Assembly (NCBI GenBank): GCA_028564925.1
Contig: CM053026.1
Location: 641,553,967-641,617,966, forward strand
Direction of reading: 5' to 3'
Source of the DNA: Lithobates sylvaticus
Lineage: Eukaryota > Chordata > Amphibia > Anura > Ranidae
Length of the DNA stretch: 64,000 nucleotides
Below, piece after piece: positions 53,100-62,116 of the stretch (the first letter of the stretch is position 1; each line of letters begins with the position of its first letter). The notes under the pieces were generated by a model that was given only the letters and a program-made list of their open reading frames with translations, was not told the origin of the DNA and made no database searches. The position numbers and the translations under genes are program-made.

Positions 53100-53565
53100 A
53101 GAGGAACTGCTGTCTGCTCACATAATTTGTAATAAAAACATCTTTGCCTCCAACCACTTTTCATATTTTATATATACTGTGATTCTGTACTTACCAAATA
53201 TGCTGCAGAAATATTCCTCCACTGAGTCTGGTTGCAACCATTTTAACTGGGCAGCTGAAGCTGCTGCCTGTTCACTTCCTAGATTTAAAAAGACATATGC
53301 ACACCTCCAGCTGTGCATCCCTGCAGCTCTCATTGGCCCTCCTTATGACTCACCCCCCCCCCTCCTCCCTTCCTGGCAAACTCGTGAGAGAGCTGTGCAT
53401 GATGTCCTAAGCCTAGGCTTTTTACCAGACAAGAAACAGGAAGTGGGCTGTATAAGGTATTTACTGGCAGAAAAAAATGTTTTACTATCCAAAGTTAAAA
53501 CAACAAGGACAGAAGATTTAATAGATGGAAAGTTGAAAAAAAAAATGACTGAAGGTCCGCTTTAA
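53096..53565. mobile_element. TTAA-flanked MITE (TTAAAGAGGAACTG type)
   Basis: TTAA at 53,096-53,099 and 53,562-53,565 bracket AGAGGAACTGC and AGGTCCGCT, imperfect inverted ends. It abuts the preceding MITE at a common TTAA. The 187-residue open frame through it (53,002-53,565) crosses the junction of two MITEs and has no domain. Confidence 0.65.
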
Positions 53566-54437
53566 TACTGAAGTGAAAACACATTGTACAAGTACCTGTA
53601 TTACATTTCAGTCCTTGTGTTTCTGTTCTCGCTTGGCTATTCTACTGCAATGCATCATGTACTGTGTTAAGGCAGCCCATATAAATGACTGGGCTTCTAA
53701 CACGTCAGAATGGACATAACGCATTTTTTTTTTCTCCTATTGTGGTGCACCACTAAGATTTGGCACCACATTGTGCTAATGTGTGTTGAAGTGGAAGTAA
53801 ACTCTCTCAATCAACACTATTTTTAATTCCTACGCTGATACCAGTGATGAACCCTTAATGTTTTTTTGTTTTTTATTTAGAGAGCCCCTCCTAATTGCTA
53901 TATCTACCACTCACTGGACATTTGCATGAATATAAATAAGGAATGTGGTGTGCTTGGCATATTTAACACCTAGGGCTGCTCTATACAACAAAATAATTTT
54001 TAGAAATAAAAGTGAAAGGAAAACAATAACAGGAATGGCCAGAAAATACAGACAGTGGAAATTGTAGTTTTCTAACATTTTGTGGTCTGTGGAAAAGTGC
54101 CCTCTTATATTTTTAGTCTGTGAAGTGCCCCCTTACTTTGGTGGTCAGTGGTAGAATGGCCTCTTGAAAGTTGTTACTAGAGGGAAGAATGCCCCTTTTC
54201 ATTAGTGGCCTTTAAAATAGCTAAAAACTTACTTATTATACTTATACTAATTTACCCGAGAGTCAGAAATGTCCTATTTTTTAAGAAAATCCTAACAACT
54301 TCTGCAGGAACCTTGTTTGAAAATGGCTTATGTAAGGTATAGGTGATGGGCTGCATTGATTTTTTTGGTTTGGTAGGTGTTGTAATTAAAAATGTATTCC
54401 AGTTGCCTAAAAATTGCCCTACATATTTTCTAAAGCC
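53566..54437 (+). other. pcm1 intron 4 stretch, no feature seen
   Basis: AT-rich, without recognisable repeats, domains or splice-supported exons. The phrase GTGCCC(T/C)CTTA occurs twice near 54,098 and 54,126, hinting at old repetition. Confidence 0.45.
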
Positions 54438-54890
54438 TTAAAGGGGTTGTAAACTCTAGTGTTTTTTCACCTTTATGCATAAAGGTGAAAAAACGTATGA
54501 CACTGACTGGCCCCCTAGCCCCCCCCTGTTTTACTCACCTGAACCGTTTGTTCCCTCGGCAGTGATGTGCTCTTCCTCTCTGCCCGTTGTCTTGGCACTT
54601 GATTGGATAGATTGATAGCATGGCAGCCATTGGCTCCCGCTGCTGTCAATCAATTCCATGTACACAGATGCAGGACTCCGGAGCGCGCCTGCACGGGTGT
54701 CTACCTTGGAAGAGCCTTCTCCAATGTGGACACTCGATGCGGGAAGGAGTTACCAGCACCACTGGGGTACCCCGAAGTCGAGGATTGGGGCCACTCTGCA
54801 AAACTGCAAAGCGGAGGCAAGTATGACATGGTGTGTGTTTTTTTTTTTTTTTTTTTTTTTTATTAAGAGGATTTACAGCCCCTTTTTTAA
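54438..54890. mobile_element. TTAA-flanked MITE (TTAAAGGGGTTGTAAA type)
   Basis: TTAA at 54,438-54,441 and 54,887-54,890 bracket AGGGGTTGTAAACTC and GGATTTACAGCCCCTTTT. A perfect snap-back GTTTTTTCACCTTTAT-GC-ATAAAGGTGAAAAAAC lies at 54,462-54,496. A T run lies at 54,837-54,861. Kolobok/T2-like by target and end sequence. Confidence 0.75.
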
Positions 54891-55260
54891 AGTTTTTTTT
54901 TTTTTTTTTTTCTTTTTAACTGCATGCATTCTCTGCATTAAGGTAAAAACACTTCGGTGTCCAGGATCTCCATCTCCCCCTTAAACTTACCTAAGACCAA
55001 TCTTGTTCCAGCGCTGTAGCAGCAGGACAAGCAAATCCCTTGACGAGGGAGCATGCAGGGTGGGGCTGAGCCACGCTGTCTGCTTGGGAATGAGCCCACA
55101 CGAGTACATGGTCTAGCAAGCCGATTGCTGGGGGGGGACTTGGAAGGTGGGAGAAGCCAGTGGGGGACCCCAGAATAGGATTGGGCTGCTCTTTGCAAAA
55201 CCATTGCACAGAGCAGGCAAGTATAACATGTTTGTTTAAAAAAAAATTGAAGGTTTAAAA
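54891..55260. repeat. Dispersed repeat with TGCACAGAG hairpin
   Basis: CTCTGCATTAAGGTAAAAAC, CTTACCTAAGACCAATCTTG and AACCATTGCACAGAGCAGGC recur in the same order as at 30,730-31,060 and 47,020-47,320. It directly adjoins the MITE to its left. Confidence 0.6.
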
Positions 55261-55892
55261 TCTTTTTAATGTTGCTCTGTTTGTTTGCATAACAAAGTTT
55301 AGTAAATATAAGCTGGTCATACACTATATATTTTTTTTTTTTTTTTCATTTAGTCTGCAGGCTGTGCAAAAAAAAGCTCACGATTTCTCCATCCCCATTA
55401 TAGGGCGTAGAAGGAGAAATCTTTCTGTGCCTATTATTTTCTGACATCTACTACAGGTGACGGTGAGAATACCTGAACAGCAGCTGCATCTGATTTGAAT
55501 ATAGGCGGTAAAGTGGTTGTAAACCTCAGACATGAAATATGAGCAAAACCTATCCCTCTATAGTGTGTACGTGTGTCAGTTCAAAGCTGCAAAAGCAGCC
55601 CAAGATTTGATTTTCTTTCCTACCACTATGGATGGAAGAAAAGAAAATCGTTTGACTCCCTCAATCACTGTCAGTGTTGATGGGGGAATGCCTCCCGCAG
55701 CGCTAGTGTGTTCTACCGGCGTGGCAGAGGGAACCTTCCCAGCCAGCAGAACATAATGATTACTGCTAGTAAAAACTGGCAGACTGTACCCAAGTCGATT
55801 GATGGATCAACTTAAGTACAATCAGCCTGCCCATAGATGGATCAAATCTTGGCTTGTCCCTGCTGAACTGGCTGAATTTCCATCCATTTATT
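55261..55892 (+). other. pcm1 intron 4 stretch with a lone MITE end
   Basis: TAAAGTGGTTGTAAACCTCAG near 55,511 is a T2/Kolobok-type left end without a partner. A T run lies at 55,331-55,346. No gene seen. Confidence 0.4.
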
Positions 55893-56061
55893 GCTTGCTT
55901 TACAGGCACTACAGCGCAAAAAATAGCGCCTGTAAGCGGTGGACACTGGAGCTGTGCACTTGCAGGACGGTAAAAAAAAGCAGACTAGTGCCGCTAAAAC
56001 GGCACTAAAATATATCGCAGTTTTACCGCCAACACCTGCCCACCCAAGTCTGAAAGTAGCC
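55893..56061. repeat. Harbinger-like MITE, left-truncated
   Basis: GCACTACAGCGCAAAAAATAGCGCCTGT, ACTTGCAGGACGGTAAAAAAA, ATATCGCAGTTTTACCGCC and the end AGTCTGAAAGTAGCC align with 43,860-44,261. The left terminus is missing. TAA follows at 56,062. Confidence 0.7.
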
Positions 56062-56064
56062 TAA

Positions 56065-56424
56065 GGCCCCTTACACACTGGCGATCCGATCAGGTCCACC
56101 TGTTAGTTCTTAAGGTGGACCTGTTCGGATGGTCTATGTATCCCTATGGACCCATGGGTGTAAATGGATAGTGTCCATTTATACCCCCTACCTCCAAACC
56201 ACTCAGGAGACAGAAGGGGAATATGTTCCCCTCTGTCTAGGCAGATTGGAGGGCAATCGGGTGTAAATGGACAGCCGGTCCGTTTTACAGCTGGCCGTCC
56301 ATAGAGCAGAGCGGGCTTTGTCCATGTCCGCTCTGTTATTCGCCAACTTTACTCTGCTCAACGGGAGATCAGTGGACAGATTCCCTGCTGAGTAAAGCAG
56401 ATTTCGTCCCATGTAAAAGGGGCC
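56065..56424. mobile_element. Harbinger-like MITE, TSD TAA/TTG (imperfect)
   Basis: The ends GGCCCCTTACACACTGGCGATC and CATGTAAAAGGGGCC are inverted. The left flank TAA (56,062-56,064) is also the right flank of the previous MITE. The interior holds ATCCGATCAGG..., CCTGTTCGGATGG and repeated TGTAAATGGA. Non-coding. Confidence 0.75.
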
Positions 56425-56829
56425 TTGGTGTCATTTGTGTCTGCTGCTGTTCCTGTGCTGTCTGCATGAATTCGATCTGACATGTTTTCCTGACACCAAG
56501 AGAAAAATGGTGATGGGCGAGGGATCTCCAGCTGATTGACAGCTTCAGCTCTATTTCTGTGTGCTGTGTGAAGGGGGTGTGTCTCTTCCCTACAATCAGC
56601 TCTCAGAGATCTCCTCACTGAGCTCTGCAACTTCAGCTCTCCACATCTTCTTTTTTTTTATTTTTTCTGAACTCAGACAAGCTTAATAAATTCTAAACTG
56701 TAAATGGATGTAGAGAAGACTGCAAATAGACAGGTACATTTGTTTAATCTCCGTGCATCACCTGAGGCCGGTCACTTCACTGGGTATATGTAAGGCTTTA
56801 AAGCCATTTTAAGGGAATGTTGCCCAACA
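56425..56829 (+). other. pcm1 intron 4 stretch, no feature seen
   Basis: Only short unsupported frames are present. CAAGAGAAAAATGGTGATGGGCG-like sequence is of unknown origin. Confidence 0.4.
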
Positions 56830-59800
56830 ACCTTTACAAGTTCTACTACTGCATGTACACAGAGCTCACTTGGCGCATTAAACAACTGCCTTAATTCTTT
56901 GTGGCATAGATTTATCAAGCTGTTGGAAACATTCCTCAGAGAATCTGGTCCATATTGACATGATGGTATCATGCAGTTGCTGCAGATTTGTCGGCTGCAC
57001 ATCCATGGTGCAAATCTCCTGTTCTACCACATCCCAAAGGTGCTCTATTGGATTTGGATCTGGTGACTGGAGGCCATTGGAGTACAGTTCACTCGTTGTC
57101 ATGTTCAAAAAGAGTTTGAGATGATTTGAGCTTTTTGACATGAAATGCAGCAAGGTTCCTAGGCCCGGAAAAAATAGGAGGGTTATCTATCCCTGTAATA
57201 CAGTGCGAATAACCCACAATTGGGTATAGAAGGAAATTGGGACTATACAATACTCAGGGGATAATATTAAGAATGGAAATGAAGTAAAGATAAAAAGTTA
57301 CAAAATGTATTATGACAATATATAATAAAGAAAACCTTAAAAGAGGAAAAATAATACTGTTAGAATCAAAAGTCACACAGTATATTTTTCAATATAAGAA
57401 GTACAAAAAGGGGTAAACCCCATGCATGTAAAGTACAACTGAATGGAAATGGACATAGAAATCCCAACACGTTTCAACAAATTGTCTTCTTCGGGGGATA
57501 AAGATGTCCACTTGAAAAGGATAACTAGAAAGAAATTGCATGTAGAATATCCCAAACTACATAAAATGTAAAGACATGCATATATTGGCAAACATCATAG
57601 TACAAGTAACAATCTTCACAATGTATCAACTATGGTAGCGGGTATATTTATGGAAGGAATAAAATGTGTTTGTGGCTTACAGCGGTACCATAGAAGGTCC
57701 CGTGGATCCTAAAGGGAAGCACTAGGGATAAAACTGCAGAAGAAGGAAAAAAGACTCCTAAGGAAATAGAAAAAAAATAATAAAAGATAAACATAAAATG
57801 ACAAGTGCAGCAAGGGACAAAAAATGGAAACTACCAAATGAAAATGTGTAAATACCTCCACATAATAGGAGGAGTCCAGGCTTCTATCCTGAGGTTACAC
57901 AGTTGGAAACAGACAATGGCTGCAGGCCTGTGTAAAAAAAAGTATATAAATGCAGGAATTCAGGGAGTTCCATCGGCGATCCGGTGACTTCACCAGACTC
58001 CCCCCCCCTTCCCCAAGTGCCTCTGTAACGACCTCTTCGGCGACCCATCGCAGTTTGCTACAGAAGTGACATTCCGTCGCCGCCATCTTGCTACACCCCA
58101 CACCTGTCCGCAGTAAGGCTACACTAAGGAGGAGGAAAGCAGACGCGTTGTTGCACCCACTGGAGTTTTGCATTTTGCATGTATTATTTAGAACAGTAAA
58201 GTGAGTTTATATAGTGAAATACAGTACTTTGAACTCCGTCTGACCTAGTTAGATGTTGAATTTTAAAAGCAGCGGCATCCCTGCTCATCTCACAGGTTTA
58301 GTAATCTTACTGAAGTTTGCTGCTTTTACAATTCAACATCTAACCAGTCAGAGGGAGTTCTAAGTACTGTATTTCACTATATAAACGCAGTTTACTGTTA
58401 TAAATACGTGTAAAATGCAGAACACTGGTGGGTGTAACAACATGTCCGCTTTCCCCCTTCTTAGTGTATCCTTACTGTGGACGAGTGTGGGGTGTAGCAA
58501 GATGGCGGCGACAGAACGTCACTTCCGTAGCAAATCGATGTTTTTTTTTTTTTTTTTAATCAGTAACTGTGTGTGTGTGTGTAATAGTGCAGCCAAACCA
58601 TACCTCTACTCTGAGTAGATGTGAAACCTCCTTCAGACGAAAGAGGAATGAGGCTGGTATCTGATGGTAGTTTTATATGGATGCATAGTCATGTGACCAG
58701 GAACAACCTATCTGGCTAGCTAAGTAATTGACTGCATGTGTGGTGAGGGGAGGTTAATGAGTCCTACTCTGCCAAAGGAGACCAATTAGGCTACCAGTAT
58801 CCCCCGACGGGATCTCCATATGCCGCTCCAGTTTGTGAATGGCATCACTTCCGGTGCAAGTGGGCGCACACAGCGGCCTCAGATACGCGTCTATGTGCAG
58901 GAATGAGCGTCCCTTCTGGGACCAGAAGAGCCGCTCATGCCTGCACCTGATCATGTGACATCTTTACCCCCTTGAAGAAGACAATTTTCTGAAACTTGTT
59001 CGGCTTTCTATGTCTGCCCCGTTCAGTTGTACTTTACATACATGGGGTTTACCCCTTTTGTACTTCTAATATTGAAACTACTGTGACTTTTTATTCTAAC
59101 AGTGTTGTTAAAATGTTTTTCCTCCTTTTTTGAGTTTTTTTTTTTATATATTGTCATAATAAATTTTGTAACCTTTTACCTTTTACATCATTTTCATTCT
59201 TTATTTTATGCCCTGGGTATCGTATAGTCCCAATTCCCTTCCATACCCCATAGTGTTTTTTTGAGCTTTGGGACATGGTGTGTTATCCTGCTGGAAAGAG
59301 CCATCGGAAGATGGTTACAGTGTGGTCATAAAGGGATGGACATGGTCAGCAACAATACTCATATAGGCTGTGGAGTTTAACGATGGTTAATTGGTACTAA
59401 GGGAGCCAAAGTGTGCCAAGAAAATAACCCCCACACCATTGCACCACCACTACCAGCCTGAATAATTGATGCAAGGCAGAATGGATCCATGCTTTCATGT
59501 TTACCCCAAATTCTGACCCTAACATCTGAATATCGCAGCTGAAATCGACATATCGGACCAAACAACATTTTGTAATCTTCTGTTGTCCAATTTTGGTGAG
59601 CGTGTGCGAATTGTAGCATTGGTTGTAACGGGTGGTTATTTGAATTACGGTTGCCTTTCTATCATCTCAAAACAGTCTGCCCGTTCGCCTCTGACATTAG
59701 AAAGGCGTTGTTGTCCACACAACTGCTGCTCACTGGATATTTTCTTTTTCGGACCATTCTCTGTAAACCCTAGAGATGGTTGTTCGTGAAAATCCCAGTA

Positions 59801-60042
59801 GATCAGCAGTTTTTGAAATGCTCAGACCAGCTCGTCCGGCACCAACAACCATGCCCCATTCAAAGTCACTTAAACCCCCCTTTCTTCCCCATTCTGATGC
59901 ACAATTTGAACTTTAGCAAGTTGTCTTCACCACGCCTAGATGCCTACATGCATTAAGTTGCTGCCATGTGATTGGCTGATTACCGTTTTGTGTTACCAAG
60001 CAATTGAACAGGTGTACCTAATAAGGTGGCCGGTAACTGTTG
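56830..60042 (-). mobile_element. Decayed Tc1/mariner transposon split by a 2.1-kb insertion
   Basis: Transposase traces run on the minus strand. From the right, HxNWTTEDYKMLFGP and GGAMVWGLFSWHTL lie at 59,377-59,619. Then comes the ITHHVPKLK region at about 59,260-59,300. After the insertion, SPDPNPIEHLWDVVEQEI at 57,000-57,080 carries the catalytic Glu motif. The right end GGTGTACCTAATAAGGTGGCCGG at 60,010-60,032 is the terminus familiar from a fish/frog Tc1 family. Stops and frame changes are common. The left terminus is not recognisable. Confidence 0.8.
57143..59259. mobile_element. 2.1-kb inverted-repeat insertion inside the Tc1 relic
   Basis: TTTGAGCTTTTTGACATG (57,125-57,142) and TTTGAGCTTTGGGACATG (59,260-59,277) look like an 18-bp target duplication with two or three changes. 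The insert is palindromic in two zones. Outer arms 57,215-57,510 and 58,965-59,245 share TTGTACTTTACATACATGGG and GAAGAAGACAATTT. Inner arms about 57,990-58,262 and 58,320-58,530 share GTGTGGGGTGTAGCAAGATG and TTCAACATCTAAC. The middles differ. It may be two related copies head to head, or a foldback element. No transposase or polymerase is seen. Confidence 0.75.
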
Positions 60043-60056
60043 TATTGCTGGTCTAA

Positions 60057-60178
60057 AGCCTAGTACACACTAGTGTTGGGTCATGAGCTGCCGGCTTCCA
60101 TACACACGGGCCAAATCTTGGCCGGTTTCTATTAAACCGGCCAATGTTGCCCAACATTTGGCCCGTGTGTACTAGGCT
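60057..60178. mobile_element. Small Harbinger-like MITE (122 bp)
   Basis: The ends AGCCTAGTACACACTAGTG and GTGTGTACTAGGCT are flanked by TAA (60,054-60,056) and TTA (60,179-60,181). The interior has AAACCGGCC/GGCCGGTTT and GGGCCAAA/TTTGGCCC inverted motifs. It ends about 215 bp before pcm1 exon 5. Confidence 0.8.
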
Positions 60179-60392
60179 TTACTGTGTGCATGTGATTCAG
60201 GGAAATCAGTAATTGCAACACTGTAAAAAGACAAATTCTACCATCTACTACTTTTATTTATCTCAAATTAGGATTACTCTAAAAATCTATGTTCTTTTGT
60301 TCTCTTATAATGTGCCTAGCTGACACAAATAAAATAGAAGCCATTCAGAAGTTCCTCATCTGGTAGTTACCGTTCATGCCTTTTTTCTATAG

Positions 60393-60563
60393 GTTGTGAG
60401 TAGACTTGTACAGATTCGCAACTATATTTCTAAGGCCAGTTTTATGAGAGATGACCTTGTTGAGAAAAAAGAAAGGTCTACAAATGTGGAACGCTTGTCA
60501 AACTTAATTGGCCATCTAAAAGCCCAGGAAAAGTGTTACCTTACCTTTCTTCAAAAAATGCTT
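60393..60563 (+). CDS. pcm1: pcm1 coding exon 5
   Basis: The 57 codons begin VVSRLVQIRNYISKASFMRD and end FLQKML, matching the mammalian IVSRLVQIRDYITKASSM...FLKKIL. It enters the first coiled-coil region, with heptad-like EKKERSTNVERLSNLIGHLK. The acceptor is TTTTTTCTATAG|GTT and the donor CTT|GTAAGT, phase 0. It follows the 13.5-kb intron 4 and precedes a 121-bp intron. Confidence 0.95.
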
Positions 60564-60684
60564 GTAAGTCTGACTTTTACTGACTGCATGGTTCATGTCT
60601 AAAGAAGTTTGTAAAAAGTATACTTTGTCTCTCGACTGTTTTCTTCAATCTTTTACAATCTTTTATACTAATAACATATTTCAG

Positions 60685-60798
60685 GCTAGTGAAAATGAGG
60701 AGGATACCCGCACTATATATTCAGCAGTGGGATCAGGTTCTGTAGCTGAGAGCACATCACTAAACGTTGATGTGCAGTCTGAGGCTTCAGATACCACG
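60685..60798 (+). CDS. pcm1: pcm1 coding exon 6
   Basis: The 38 codons begin ASENEEDTRTIYSAVGSGSV and end QSEASDTT, matching mammalian ARENEEEDVRTIDSAVGSGSVAESTSLN...SEASDTT. The acceptor is CATATTTCAG|GCT and the donor ACG|GTAAGC. The segment is acidic and serine-rich, a linker between coiled coils. It is the last exon visible; the window ends in intron 6. Confidence 0.94.
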
Positions 60799-61125
60799 GT
60801 AAGCACCTTTATTCAACCACCTGGTTCCTTTAAGTATGTAAGCCCCTCCAGTTTAGATGTGTGTTCAAGTGGAAGGTTTGTCATACTCCATAGCATTTTC
60901 AGAAAATAATTCATTAGTAATTATTACTATACAGTTGACCATATAATGCACTTCCCCTAAATTTGTCAAAGTTGGTAAAACTAATTTGACATAACACAGG
61001 AGTTCAGAAACCTTGTCCAAGATGTAAAACTTGGCATGTGTTAACTATTATCATGACTATTGATGAAACCACACACATTTGATCAAAAACATACATGCTA
61101 ATCATAGATTTTCTTAAAGGTTTAG
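60799..61125 (+). other. pcm1 intron 6, first part
   Basis: The open frame of exon 6 continues into the intron to 60,909, but the strong GTAAGC donor and the family match end the exon at 60,798. No repeats recognised. Confidence 0.5.
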
Positions 61126-62116
61126 TTGAACCACTTCCCGCCCGGCCTATTGCAAACGGCCTTGGGCAGGACTTTGATATAACGTCCTCCCAGAACTTGC
61201 CTCCTGTGCTACCTCGATCTGTCACCTGCTGTGTCCACAGGAAGAATCCTGTTTACTTCTCCAGAGTAGTACAATGTTACTATGTTAACACTGTCTTGCT
61301 GTGGGCTTTTGGCCTAAATTTATGAAGAAAGATTACTCCAGTGCTTCTCTGGTCTCCTGTGTGATCAGGGAGCCGTAGAAGAAATCCGGCAGCAGCTAAC
61401 TGACCCTCAGAGTCTGTAAGCAACGTCATGACATCACGTGTGTGTGTGTGTGTGTTTGTTTTTTTTTTTTTTTTTTTTTTTCTATCTCCGGCTTTCCAGC
61501 ATAGAGAAGAGATGTGGGGATTTATAGACCCCATCTCTCTCTGTAAAGAGGACCCAACATGCCCTATTATTACAAGGGATGTAATTACAAAATTAAAGGG
61601 CAAAGTGTAAAAAAAAAAATTAAAATAAACAATTTTTTTTTTAAGCGCCCCATCCACTTATGCTCGAACGCAAATGCAAGTCGCGCCCACATATGTAAAC
61701 TGCATTCAAACCAAACATGAGATCGCCACAAACATCAGAGTGATAATTCTATCACAAGACCTCCTCTGTAACTCTAAACCTGCAAAAAATGATAACCTGA
61801 TAAAAAAATGTTAAGTGTAGCCTATGGAGATTTTAAGTACCAAAGTTTTTCAGTTTTAAAGAGTGACATGTTGGGTATCTATTTACTTGTCATAACGTAT
61901 TTCACATTATACAAAAGAAAATGATCACGTTTAAAAAAAAAAAAAAAATGCTACGCAAATACCGTGTGACATAAAAAAATTGCAAAGACTGACATTTTAT
62001 TCCCTAGGGTCTCTGCTAAAAATATATATGTTTGGGGTAGTAATTTTTATAGCAAAAATATGATTTTTACATAAAGCAGAGACATGCCAGAATTGGCTTC
62101 AGCTGGTAGCGGTTAA
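61126..62116. mobile_element. AACCACTTC-family MITE, nearly complete
   Basis: TTGAACCACTTCCCGCCCGG at the left and GGTAGCGGTTAA at the right are decayed TTAA-flanked ends. A TG run (61,437-61,455) and T run precede AAGCGCCCCATCC..., GTAACTCTAAACC, GTAGCCTATGGAG and CATGTTGGGTATC, the same order as in 22,490-24,058. Non-coding. Confidence 0.65.

Noticed and set aside
53002-53565. 187-residue frame as an exon
   Set aside because: It crosses the junction between two MITEs; no domain, no splice sites consistent with pcm1.
60799-60909. Extension of pcm1 exon 6 into the open frame that follows
   Set aside because: The GTAAGC donor at 60,799 and the end of similarity at SEASDTT place the exon border there.
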